Shown: positions 30,780 through 38,894 of the stretch, one piece after another
How positions within the stretch are numbered: position 1 is the stretch's first letter
How the letters are laid out: each line of letters begins with the position of its first letter
Source of the DNA: Burkholderiales bacterium
GTDB lineage: Bacteria; Pseudomonadota; Gammaproteobacteria; Burkholderiales; Burkholderiaceae_C
Direction: 5' to 3'
Length of the DNA: 64,000 bases
Assembly: GCA_025358485.1 (NCBI GenBank)
Contig: JANYJJ010000150.1
Span: 1 to 64,000 of the forward strand
Translations under genes and position numbers: made by a program
The notes under the pieces: model-generated
What the model was told of the DNA's origin: nothing
Seen by the model: only the letters and a program-made list of their open reading frames with translations
Databases searched by the model: none

Positions 30780-31940
30780 TCAGAACCGCTTGTTCAAGCC
30801 GAGCTGGAAGAACGATGCCTTGAACGGGTCGATTCCAGGTGAGCCCTGCCCGCCGACACGCCAATTCGAGCGCTGCTCGTATCGCTCGAACTTCACGTCG
30901 CTTGACCAATCGGGCGTAAGTTGCACGCCGAGCTTCAACCCGAGGGTGATCGCACCGAACGCCGAGAGCCGCTGGTCTGGTGAAAGGTAGCGCTGCGGGT
31001 TGGTGAAGTAGCCCTGCGGGTACGGCGCACCGACATCGGGGTCGTAGACCGGGTCGTAATAAAAGTTCGCTGCGCTTTGCGAATAGAGACGCAGCGAAGG
31101 CGTCAACGTGAAGCGTGTCGCGAACGGCTGCACCCACTCGACCCCGAGCGTGTGCGCCTTGATCCCGAAGGTGTCGCTGTAGTGGCGATAGCTTGTTCGC
31201 GCCGTCGCGCCCAGGTCGGCGAAGTGGTGGTTCCAGCGCGTCAGAAGGATTTTCTGGTCACGCCGGTCGGGCCGGATGTCGGGGTCTTTGTACGGATCTG
31301 AGTAGTAGCCGCGGCCGCGGTTGAAGGTCAGGTTGACCTGCACCAAGTCGTTGGCAGTGAGCGCCTGCGTGACGCCGACGATCACTTCGCCGGTGCGCTT
31401 CTTCTCGCGCAGCGCCGGGTCGTTGGTCGAACTGATCTTGTCCGACGAATAGCCGATGCCGGTGTTCCAGGTTCGGTTGCTGTCTTCGCTGGAGAAGCTC
31501 GCTTCCAACGCCACGGCACTGCTGTCGTAGTCGTGTTCCTTGGACTTGCTCACGCCGAGCGACCACGACGAACGCTCGAAGTAGCGCGTGACCTTGACAT
31601 CGGCGGCATGGCGCTCGTCGCTCATCTTCAGCGTCGCGCCCGAAATCGCACTGTGGTAGCGCGGCGTGGCGCCCGAGACACTGTCGGACACCAAAGACCC
31701 CTCGACCGCCCACTGGCTGGACAAGGGCGCGAGCACGTAGATTGACGGCGCCTTGACCTTGATCCGATCAAGTCCGGGTTGGGAGTCTTGGTACTGCAGG
31801 TACTTGACCGAAACCTGACCGTGTTCGGGTGCGTTTTCGGCGTGGGCCATGACGCCGGGCAGCGCCAGCGCCGCTGCGATGATTGCACCGGCTTTGTCGC
31901 GCGGGTTAGTTGCAGCCACAACCGCCCCCTCCCACGCCAT
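30780..31940 (-). CDS. DUF3570 outer-membrane beta-barrel protein
   Basis: A 386-residue exported protein. The N-terminal signal is about residues 14-35 (AGAIIAAALALPGVMAHA). The rest is alternating hydrophobic/aromatic beta strands (DIKFERYEQRSNW-like, ending FFQLGLNKRF with a terminal Phe), as in outer-membrane barrels. Two copies of SGAT occur at residues 89-92 (in DSVSGATP) and 100-103 (in AISGATL), matching the ApbE flavinylation motif. The start overlaps the DUF4266 gene by 35 nt; ATG 31940 is chosen over 32009 because it gives a normal signal peptide. The function of DUF3570 is not established to me. Confidence 0.82.
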   Translation of the reverse strand: MAWEGAVVAATNPRDKAGAIIAAALALPGVMAHAENAPEHGQVSVKYLQYQDSQPGLDRIKVKAPSIYVLAPLSSQWAVEGSLVSDSVSGATPRYHSAISGATLKMSDERHAADVKVTRYFERSSWSLGVSKSKEHDYDSSAVALEASFSSEDSNRTWNTGIGYSSDKISSTNDPALREKKRTGEVIVGVTQALTANDLVQVNLTFNRGRGYYSDPYKDPDIRPDRRDQKILLTRWNHHFADLGATARTSYRHYSDTFGIKAHTLGVEWVQPFATRFTLTPSLRLYSQSAANFYYDPVYDPDVGAPYPQGYFTNPQRYLSPDQRLSAFGAITLGLKLGVQLTPDWSSDVKFERYEQRSNWRVGGQGSPGIDPFKASFFQLGLNKRF

Positions 31941-32139
31941 AGCCGCCGGAGGCGTTTTCTTTGCTGCCGTAGATGTGCTGGACGAATCGCTGGTCGAGCG
32001 GGTCGGCACCCATGGTCATCTCGGGCTTGGACAGATTGCCCTTCTCCCAGGGCTGTGGGGGGCTGATCGCGCAGCCGCCGAGGGCGACGACGCCCAGCAA
32101 TGCGCAAGCGAAGGTAGAGCCACGGAGCAAAGAGTTCAT
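31906..32139 (-). CDS. DUF4266 small lipoprotein
   Basis: A 77-residue lipoprotein. The signal peptide ends in the lipobox VALGGC (Cys about residue 23), so the mature protein is about 55 residues. It contains PPQPWEKGNLSKPEM and QRFVQHIYGSKE, then ends in a Gly-rich tail GGYGVGGGGCGCN with two cysteines. ATG 32139 has GGA about 9 bases upstream; ATG 32145 is an alternative. It overlaps the DUF3570 start. DUF4266, DUF3570, a thioredoxin and ApbE recur as neighbours, which points to one shared pathway; the role of the Cys tail is unknown. Confidence 0.85.
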   Translation of the reverse strand: MNSLLRGSTFACALLGVVALGGCAISPPQPWEKGNLSKPEMTMGADPLDQRFVQHIYGSKENASGGYGVGGGGCGCN

Positions 32140-32147
32140 CGGCATTC

Positions 32148-32211
32148 CAGAGGTTGGAGTTAACAGGTAGAAATTAAGAGGTAGAGCTTCAGAGGTTTAG
32201 AACCAGAGGTT
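32148..32211. repeat. three CAGAGGTT direct repeats
   Basis: Perfect 8-mers lie at 32148, 32190 and 32204 in the gap between the thioredoxin and DUF4266 genes (AACCTCTG on the transcribed strand). They could act as regulator half-sites or shape the mRNA; they could also be chance in a purine-rich stretch. Confidence 0.45.
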
Positions 32212-32245
32212 CAAAGATGGCTGGCGAAAAATGGGGCAAAGCAAG

Positions 32246-32755
32246 TCACTTGGCGCTCAGTGCCGAGGCGATGCGTGACTCAAGCTCCTGTCGGTCTTCG
32301 TCCTTGAAGCCCTTGTGAGCGGCGAAGACCTTGCCGTCGCGCCCGATGAGGTAGGACGAGGGCATGCCCTTGACGTCGAAGCGCCGCGCGCTGTCGCCCT
32401 TCGCGTCGAACGCGACGGTGAATTGCGCTGGCACCTCGGCGAGAAACTTGTCGGCGGCGTCGCGCTTGGCGTCAAGGTTCACGGCGACGATCTCGAAGCC
32501 CTGCGCCCCGTATTTCGACTGCAGCGCATTCATGAAAGGAAAGGATTGCTTGCAGGGCCCACACCAAGAGGCCCAGAAGTCGACGTACACGACCTTGCCC
32601 TTCAGAGCGGCAAGGTTCACGGCCTCTTTCAATCCGGGCAAGTTGAGTTCTGGCGCGACTGCGCCGGCATCCAGCGCCCAAGCCGAAGGTGAACTCATGA
32701 GGGCCACGCAAACAGCTGCGGCGCGCGTTGCGGAAACGATGGACAGGATGTTCAT
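32246..32755 (-). CDS. TlpA/ResA-like periplasmic thioredoxin
   Basis: A 169-residue exported thiol oxidoreductase. Signal peptide residues 1-28 (ending SPSAWA), then a TlpA-like fold with the active site FWASWCGPCKQ and the cis-Pro loop KGMPSSYLIG. Such proteins reduce cytochrome c apoproteins or other periplasmic disulfides and take electrons from DsbD, which is in the same operon. ATG 32755 (MNILSIVSATRAAA) is the natural start; the track-length frame upstream is not part of it. It lies 31 nt after the choice-of-anchor-D gene. Confidence 0.9.
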   Translation of the reverse strand: MNILSIVSATRAAAVCVALMSSPSAWALDAGAVAPELNLPGLKEAVNLAALKGKVVYVDFWASWCGPCKQSFPFMNALQSKYGAQGFEIVAVNLDAKRDAADKFLAEVPAQFTVAFDAKGDSARRFDVKGMPSSYLIGRDGKVFAAHKGFKDEDRQELESRIASALSAK

Positions 32756-32786
32756 ACAGGTCTCTAGGTGAAGTGAAAGTGAGTCG

Positions 32787-35700
32787 TCATGGACGCAGGG
32801 ATCGCCGCCACAGCAAGACACCGGCGGCCAGTGCGGCAAGCAGCCACAACATCGGGTCGACCAGCGTGTCGCCCCGAGCGATTGAACAGCCTCCCGCGCC
32901 TTGGTTGGACACGGCCGACGTTGGCGTCGGTGTCGGTGCCGGTGCAGCCGGGTCAACAGGAGCAACCGGAGCAACCGGAGCAGCAGCAGCCGACCTGACC
33001 GCCTGAATCGAAACTTGCAGCGCAGCCGCCGCGGCATTGGTCGTGATTTCGAGCGTGCCGGTTTCACTGGCGGCCGTGGCATTCGACCACCCAACGTTCA
33101 TCGTGCAACTCTGGCCCGGCATCAGGTCGAAAGGCGCAACAACGCAGCCACCGCTGGCAGGCGCATCCAGACTGAACGAGCCCATCGCGACGCGCAGTGC
33201 GGTGACGCGCAGCACGGCGCTCCCGGTGCTTTGCAGCGTGATCGTTTGCGAAGGCACGCTGGCGCCGCTTCCCGCCAGGCTGATCGCGGCTGGCACCACC
33301 GCTGCACCCGGCTGAGCCGCCGCGGTGCCGTTGCCGGTGAGGTTGACATCAGGCGGATTGGTGCCGCTTGAGGCGACTTGCAAGAGGCCCGCACGTGCGC
33401 CAGCCGCGCCGGGTTGAAACGCCATCACGACCGTGCACGACGCGCCCTGCGCAATGGCGGCATTCGGCGCGCAGGTGCTGGCACCGCCCACCGAAAAGTC
33501 GCCAGCCTGAGAGCCGGAGATCACCAGCTGTTGAAGCGTGACAGCGCCCGGCCCTTGGTTGGACAGCCGCAGCGTCTGCGACAACGGCGTGGCACCCACG
33601 CTGGCATCGCCGAACGCGAGCGACGTGACAGCGGGTGCCCACGAAAGCACCGGCGACGCCGCCACGCCGGTGCCCGAGAGCGACACCGTGTGCGGCGAAC
33701 CGACTGCGTTGGACGCGACCGACACGTTGCCCGCCGCTGCGCCCGCGGCCGTCGGCGTGAACGTGGACGAGATGACGCAACTCGCCCCGGTGTTCAGGCT
33801 GGCGCCGCAGTTGTGCGACACGCCGAATGGCGCGGTGGCCGAAATGCTGCTGATGATCAAAGCCGCCGAGCCGCTGTTGGTGAGCGTCGCCGTGCGCGCA
33901 GTCGATGGCACCGCCACGGTTTGGTTGCTGAAGGCCAGCGCAGCCGGAGCCAGGCTCACCGCCGGCGCAAGCGCAGGCGCTCCGGTCCCCGACAGGCTCA
34001 GCACTGCCGAACCATTGCTGGCATCGGAGCCGACCGTGAGCGTGGCGGTGCGTGCGCCCGATGCCCCAGGCGCGAACGCGAAGCCGATGGTGCATGCCGC
34101 ACCGAGAGCCAGCGTCCCGGTGGCAGTGCAGCTGCCCGAGCGCAGGAAGTCGCCTGCCGCTGTGCCGGTCAGGCTCAGCGCGTTGAAGGTGAGCACGGCT
34201 GCGCCGCTGTTGCTGACGGTGACGCTTTGCACCGCGCTCGAACTTCCAAGGCCTTGCGATGTGAAGACCAGCGTCGACGCATTCAACGAGATCGCTGGCT
34301 GCGGCGAGGCGGTGCCGGTGCCGTTGAGCGCCACTGCCGTCGGCGAACCGGCGGCGTTGTGGGTGATGGCAAGGCTGCCGGTGCGCGCACCGACAGCTGT
34401 CGGCGCGAATGCGATCCTGACGGTGCACGATGAGCTTGCCGCGACGCTTCCGCCCACCGCGCAAGTCGAGCCGGTGGCGATCTGGAACTCACCGGCCTGT
34501 GCGCCGCCAAGTGTCGACCCGCTGATCGCCATCGTCGCATTGCCGGTGTTGCTGATCGTGATCGTCTGCGCTGCCGAAGTGACGTTGACGGTCTGGCTGA
34601 AGCTCAGCGTGGACGGCGAGACGCCGATCACCGGATTCAGCGCGACGCCCATCCCGGACAAGCTGGTGCTGCTTTGACCGCCGCTGGCGTCGTGCGTGAT
34701 CACGAGGTTCGCACTGCGCGCACTGGCGGCTGTCGGCGTGAAGGTCAGGTTGACCGTGCAGCTGCCAGTGGCCCCGACGGCGACACCGGCGGCGCAACTG
34801 CCGCCCGAAATCGCGAACTCGGAACTGCCAGTGCTGAGCGCAATGATGTTCAGCGGCGCGTTGCCCGTGTTGGAAAGAATCGCCGTCTGCGCTGCACTGG
34901 TCGAGCCGACGTTGGCGTTGCCAAACGTGAGCGACGTGGTCATTGAGGCGACCGGCGCAGCCGCAGCAGTGGCGGTGCCGCTCAGTGCAATTGCATTCGG
35001 GCTGCCGGCCGCGTTGTGCGTGATCGACAGCGATCCGCTGCGAGCCCCCACCGCACCGGCACCTGGCCGCAACGCAACCGACACGTTGCACGAGGCGCCA
35101 CCAGCCACCGTGCCACCTGCGCTGCAGGTGCCACCCGCGACGACGAAGTCGGCGGCGTTATTGAGCGTGATCGCCGAGATCGACAAGGCGGCGTTGCCGG
35201 TGTTGCTGACGGTGATGTTTTGGGCTGCGCCAGTTGTGCCTATCGCTGCGGAGCCCAGCGCCAACGATGTGGTCGAGACACTCGCCACAGGTGCCTGCGC
35301 GACTGTGGCAGTTGCGCTGCCACTCAAAGTGATCGCCACTGGCGACAAGGTGTTGTTGCTGGCAATGCCGAGCGTTCCGGTGCGCGTTCCGGCGGCGGTG
35401 GGGGCAAAGCTCACAAGGACGGTGCAACTCTGCCCGGTGGCCAGCGTGGCGGCGCAGGTGCCCCCGGCACGCGCGAAATCACCGGTCGTCGTGACAGTCA
35501 AGCTGCTCAGCGCGTAGCCCGCCTTCAGGCTGGCATAGACCGTGACCAGTTGCGTGGCAGAGGTGCTGCCCACCGCCGTCGACCCAAAGCTAAGTGAGGT
35601 CGGCGTATTGCCGAGGTAAGCGGCGATGTCGGCAACATCTTGCGGCGACATCGTGCTCAAGCGGCCCATTCCGCTGTTGTTGCTGTTGATGTTGCTCTGG

Positions 35701-35912
35701 ATCCAGGCCCGCGCGTTGCGCGCATTGAATATCTTGCTGGCGTTGCTGGTCAACGGCGTGGTGGTCTGATGGCAACCCGACGTGGCGCAGCTGGGCGCGA
35801 ACAGCGCTGCACCGTGGGCCGGGTCATCGGCGTGCGCCGAGGACATTGCCATCGCAGCCAGCGAAGCTGCGGCCAACAAGCGTTTGATGTGATTCAAGGT
35901 GAGGTGGCTCAT
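32787..35912 (-). CDS. cytochrome-c/choice-of-anchor-D repeat protein with Cys-type CTERM tail
   Basis: A 1041-residue surface or periplasmic protein. Signal peptide to about residue 28 (SSAHA). Residues about 30-110 look like a small cytochrome c, with CATSGCH at 42-48 (CX4CH, not CXXCH) and MSPQDVADIAAYLG as the possible Met-ligand helix. About nine 100-residue ASH-like choice-of-anchor-D beta repeats follow (SLSFGSTAVGSTSATQ, SLTFGNANVGSTSAAQ and so on). The C-terminus is a sorting signal: GGCSIARGDTLVDPMLWLL, more hydrophobic residues, then WRRSLRP. This Cys-containing CTERM resembles the MYXO/JDVT class whose partner is a CPBP protease; one lies 34 nt upstream. Confidence 0.85.
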   Translation of the reverse strand: MSHLTLNHIKRLLAAASLAAMAMSSAHADDPAHGAALFAPSCATSGCHQTTTPLTSNASKIFNARNARAWIQSNINSNNSGMGRLSTMSPQDVADIAAYLGNTPTSLSFGSTAVGSTSATQLVTVYASLKAGYALSSLTVTTTGDFARAGGTCAATLATGQSCTVLVSFAPTAAGTRTGTLGIASNNTLSPVAITLSGSATATVAQAPVASVSTTSLALGSAAIGTTGAAQNITVSNTGNAALSISAITLNNAADFVVAGGTCSAGGTVAGGASCNVSVALRPGAGAVGARSGSLSITHNAAGSPNAIALSGTATAAAAPVASMTTSLTFGNANVGSTSAAQTAILSNTGNAPLNIIALSTGSSEFAISGGSCAAGVAVGATGSCTVNLTFTPTAASARSANLVITHDASGGQSSTSLSGMGVALNPVIGVSPSTLSFSQTVNVTSAAQTITISNTGNATMAISGSTLGGAQAGEFQIATGSTCAVGGSVAASSSCTVRIAFAPTAVGARTGSLAITHNAAGSPTAVALNGTGTASPQPAISLNASTLVFTSQGLGSSSAVQSVTVSNSGAAVLTFNALSLTGTAAGDFLRSGSCTATGTLALGAACTIGFAFAPGASGARTATLTVGSDASNGSAVLSLSGTGAPALAPAVSLAPAALAFSNQTVAVPSTARTATLTNSGSAALIISSISATAPFGVSHNCGASLNTGASCVISSTFTPTAAGAAAGNVSVASNAVGSPHTVSLSGTGVAASPVLSWAPAVTSLAFGDASVGATPLSQTLRLSNQGPGAVTLQQLVISGSQAGDFSVGGASTCAPNAAIAQGASCTVVMAFQPGAAGARAGLLQVASSGTNPPDVNLTGNGTAAAQPGAAVVPAAISLAGSGASVPSQTITLQSTGSAVLRVTALRVAMGSFSLDAPASGGCVVAPFDLMPGQSCTMNVGWSNATAASETGTLEITTNAAAAALQVSIQAVRSAAAAPVAPVAPVDPAAPAPTPTPTSAVSNQGAGGCSIARGDTLVDPMLWLLAALAAGVLLWRRSLRP

Positions 35913-35946
35913 ACAGATTCAATCAGGCAGAAAGTCAGGCAGGCAG

Positions 35947-36381
35947 TCAGGCAGACAGGAGCGGGCTGGCGACAAACAGCCAGATGGCATTGAACAAGGC
36001 ATGAAGCGCGACACAGGGCACCAGGCGACGCCGCCCCTGATACACCGCACCAATGAGCAACGCTGGGAGAAACGTCAGCGCGCCCCAGACACCTGGATGT
36101 TCGAACAAGTGGGCCGCAGCGAACACCGATGCGGTGAACAAGTTGATCGCAAACCGCGCGCCCGGAGCAGAGCCGCAGCGAGTCAGCAATGCATGCTGGA
36201 TGCCGCCCCTGAACACTGTCTCTTCCAGCAGCGGAGCCAAAACGAGCAGCGCGACCAGTGGCGCAGGCGTCACGATCAGCGCGACCAGCGCGACCAGTGC
36301 AATGCTCACCGAGAACCACAATGTGGCTGGTGTTGCAAACAAGTTTGAGAAGTGAACGACACTGAGTCTTGACATGGCCAC
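35947..36381 (-). CDS. CPBP-family intramembrane glutamic protease (MrtJ-like)
   Basis: A 144-residue membrane protein with four or so transmembrane segments. It has the three CPBP/Abi motifs in order: EETVFRGG (Glu pair and Arg), FAAAHLFEH (His) and HALFNAIW (His/Asn). At about 144 residues it is a minimal version of the family. CPBP enzymes include Rce1 and the proteases that process MYXO- and JDVT-type CTERM proteins. It is the first gene of the operon and directly precedes a protein with such a tail, so a dedicated protease-substrate pair is the simplest reading. The start is ATG 36381 or 36375. Confidence 0.85.
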   Translation of the reverse strand: MAMSRLSVVHFSNLFATPATLWFSVSIALVALVALIVTPAPLVALLVLAPLLEETVFRGGIQHALLTRCGSAPGARFAINLFTASVFAAAHLFEHPGVWGALTFLPALLIGAVYQGRRRLVPCVALHALFNAIWLFVASPLLSA

Positions 36382-36386
36382 ATCGT

Positions 36387-36403
36387 ATGGGAAAATTTCC
36401 CAT
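36387..36403. promoter_or_regulatory. perfect palindrome, candidate operator
   Basis: ATGGGAAA-A-TTTCCCAT is a perfect 8-bp inverted repeat around one base. It lies 6-22 nt upstream of the CPBP start, in the divergent gap between the operon and the DUF6502-DUF5666 pair (36382-36525). The symmetry and position fit a repressor site. The AT-rich centre stands out in GC-rich DNA. Confidence 0.6.
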
Positions 36404-36525
36404 TAATGTTCGACAAATTCTTGTCTGTTTGTTACGAGACCCGCGACCGTGAATTTTTCATGCGGCACAACCCCAGCTGATATCAGGACAGCGCCGCTAT
36501 CGCTTTTGCGGGCCTGGGGTTGCGC

Positions 36526-37488
36526 ATGACCGCCAAGCGCCCGGCGGCAACGCCATCACTTGCGCCTGAGCAGGCTGTGTCTGTGGATGCAGCTGTGACT
36601 GCGGCCGGAGAGGAGCACGCGGCACTTGCGCTGCGAGAGGCAGCTGTGCTGCTGGCGCCGATCGCTCGATGGCTGCTTCGCAACGGCGTGGGCTACGGCG
36701 CCGTGGCAGAGCAATTGAAGACGGTGTTTGTCGACGCTGCACGTGCCGAATTGGCGCGCTCACCGGGGCGGGGCAAGCTCACTTTTTCGTCGTTGAGCAC
36801 CCTGTCAGGCGTGCACCGCAAGGATGTGCGCGCGATCGAAAGCCAATCCGGTGAGCGCGGCAGCGCAGCGATGCCCAATCGCGGCATTCCGCTCGCGTCT
36901 GAGGTCTACACACGCTGGGTCACGGCCCGCCGATATCGACTGCGCAGCGGCGAGCCGAAGCCGTTGCCGCGCAGCGGTGCGGGCATCACGTTCGAGAGCT
37001 TGGCCCGCGAACTGTCGCAGGACGTCCACCCGCGCACCGTCCTCGACGAGTTGCTGCGCCTCGGCTTGGTCCGACTCGACGGCAACGTCGTCACGCCACT
37101 GAGCGCCGCTTTCACGCCGAGCAGGCAACTTGAAGATTCGACCGCGCTGTTTGCCGCCAACGTCGGCGATCACATTGCCGCCGCCGTGGAAAACCTGAGC
37201 GCAGACAAGCCGCCGTTCCTGGAGTACGCGGTGTTTGCAGACGAACTGGGCGCTGAGTCTGTGGCCATGCTGCAAAAAGAAGCTGTCGCCATGTGGGCCA
37301 AGTCGTTTGAAGCCTTCGTGGCGTCTGCTACCGAACGTGTTGCCGCCGATGCGGCGCTGCCCACCGCCGCGCATCATCGACTGCGATTCGGAACCTACTT
37401 TTACAGTGAACCTCAGGCTCTTGAGAAGCAGGTCGAGCTCTCCACAACACAGCCCGCCAAGACGGCGCGACAAAGGAAAAAAACATGA
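36526..37488 (+). CDS. DUF6502 family protein, possible regulator
   Basis: A 320-residue cytoplasmic protein with no signal or membrane segment. Residues about 30-110 include WLLRNGVGYGAVAEQLKTVF and FSSLSTLSGVHRKDVRAIES, which look like helix-turn-helix elements; about 150-200 has another winged-helix-like stretch (LARELSQDVHPRTVLDELLR). The C-terminal third is helical. DUF6502 has no function known to me; position and HTH-like segments suggest control of the divergent operon and of the downstream lipoprotein. ATG 36526 is preferred to the TTG at 36520. It is coupled to DUF5666 by an ATGA overlap. Confidence 0.75.
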   Translation: MTAKRPAATPSLAPEQAVSVDAAVTAAGEEHAALALREAAVLLAPIARWLLRNGVGYGAVAEQLKTVFVDAARAELARSPGRGKLTFSSLSTLSGVHRKDVRAIESQSGERGSAAMPNRGIPLASEVYTRWVTARRYRLRSGEPKPLPRSGAGITFESLARELSQDVHPRTVLDELLRLGLVRLDGNVVTPLSAAFTPSRQLEDSTALFAANVGDHIAAAVENLSADKPPFLEYAVFADELGAESVAMLQKEAVAMWAKSFEAFVASATERVAADAALPTAAHHRLRFGTYFYSEPQALEKQVELSTTQPAKTARQRKKT

Positions 37489-38894
37489 GTCAGACAACAT
37501 CCCGAGCCGCCGCGCTCACTCTGATGCTCGTCAGCGCGGTGGCGCTCGTCGTCTCGGCGTGCGGCGTCGGGTCTGGCGGAACGGGCTCGCCCCAAAGTGC
37601 CTCGGCCCAAGGCACGGTCAACGGATTCGGCAGCGTGATCGTCGACGGCGTTCGTTATGACGACAGCATGGTTGCAACGACGCGCGAGGACGAACCGGGC
37701 GCGCAGACGCGCACCCAGTCGGTGCTCGGCGACACGGTCGAGGTCGCCTACGAGTCCGCCAATGTCGCGAGTCGAGTGCTGGTCGACCCCGCCCTGATCG
37801 GCAGCGTCACCAGCGCCAGCGGCTCCAGCGGCTTTGTCGTTCTGGGGCAGCAGGTTCTGGTGAACAACGACGCCGCGCGCGGACCGATCACGCAGTTCAG
37901 CGGCGGCTACACCGGTGCGGGGTCGGTGACCGTCGGCAACGCGGTGGAGGTTCACGGCGTGATCGTTCGACAGACCACCGGTTTCTACATCCAGGCCACC
38001 CGCGTGGGTCGGCTGGCGGCGTTGCCTGCCTACCTCAAGGCGACCGGTCTCGTCAGCTTGCCGAGTGCGGGCTCGCTGAACCTGGGCGTGCTTCGCGTCG
38101 ACATCTCGACCGGGCGCGTCCTGCCCCAAAACAGCCTGCCGACGACTGGCGCAGTGGTGTCTTTGCTTGCACCGGCGTCGTCGCTTGTCGCAGGCAACGC
38201 ACCGCGCCTCACGGCGGCGCAGGTGCGAGTCAAGCGGACCGGTTCCGACGGAGAACAGGTGGCCACGGGCGGCATCGTCACTGGCCTGGACAGCACCGGC
38301 AAGCGCTTCGTGCTCGGGGGCGTCAACGTGGCCTACGGCGCTGCGACCGTGACGCCCACCAACGCGTCATTGGCCAACGGCAGCTATGTGCGAGTCAGTG
38401 GCCAAGTTGTGGCAGACGGATCGGTGCAGGCCGCATCTGTCACCGTGCGCGACGGCGTCGGTCAGCCGGAAGCCGAACTGCGCGGCAACATCAAGGGCTA
38501 TGTCGCAGCGTCCAGGACATTCACGGTTCGCGGCACGGCGGTCAATGCAGCTTCGGCCGTACTGGAGGGTTGCCCAGCCAGCGGCCTTGCGGAAGGGCTG
38601 TCGGTCGAGGTCGAAGGCCGGCTCGGACCGACGGCCGTGATCGCGACGAAGGTGCAATGCGGCGCCGAGACAGCCGACGCGACGGTCGAGCGCACGGGGC
38701 CGGCGAGCGCAGTCGACATCGGTGCGCTGAGCTTCGTGGTCACGCCGACTGGCGGCGCATCAGTCAGTGTTCGCTGGACGGCGACGACCTACTTCGCTCA
38801 CGTCACCCCGTCCACCCTGGCAGGTAGGCGGGTTCATGTGTCGGGCAAGTTGTCGGCAGGGGTGTTGACAGCGCAGACCATCGAAGGCGAGTGA
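37485..38894 (+). CDS. DUF5666 domain lipoprotein
   Basis: A 469-residue lipoprotein. The signal peptide ends at a lipobox (VVSAC, Cys about residue 27). The mature part is a chain of small beta-barrel (OB-like) DUF5666 units: GTVNGFGSVIVDGVRYD, ATGLVSLPSAGSLNLG, TGGIVTGLDSTGKRFVLGG, ELRGNIKGYVAASRTFTVRG and a last one near 410-460. Such repeats bind unknown ligands in the envelope. It is encoded with DUF6502, which points to a shared task. The following 156 bases (38895-39050) hold nothing I can call. Confidence 0.82.
   Translation: MSQTTSRAAALTLMLVSAVALVVSACGVGSGGTGSPQSASAQGTVNGFGSVIVDGVRYDDSMVATTREDEPGAQTRTQSVLGDTVEVAYESANVASRVLVDPALIGSVTSASGSSGFVVLGQQVLVNNDAARGPITQFSGGYTGAGSVTVGNAVEVHGVIVRQTTGFYIQATRVGRLAALPAYLKATGLVSLPSAGSLNLGVLRVDISTGRVLPQNSLPTTGAVVSLLAPASSLVAGNAPRLTAAQVRVKRTGSDGEQVATGGIVTGLDSTGKRFVLGGVNVAYGAATVTPTNASLANGSYVRVSGQVVADGSVQAASVTVRDGVGQPEAELRGNIKGYVAASRTFTVRGTAVNAASAVLEGCPASGLAEGLSVEVEGRLGPTAVIATKVQCGAETADATVERTGPASAVDIGALSFVVTPTGGASVSVRWTATTYFAHVTPSTLAGRRVHVSGKLSAGVLTAQTIEGE

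Noticed and set aside
33378..34677. Several long open frames on the plus strand (351 and 379 codons) and one in another minus frame
   Set aside because: They mirror the repetitive anchor-D gene; the Arg/Gly or Ala/Val-rich translations have no domain signatures.
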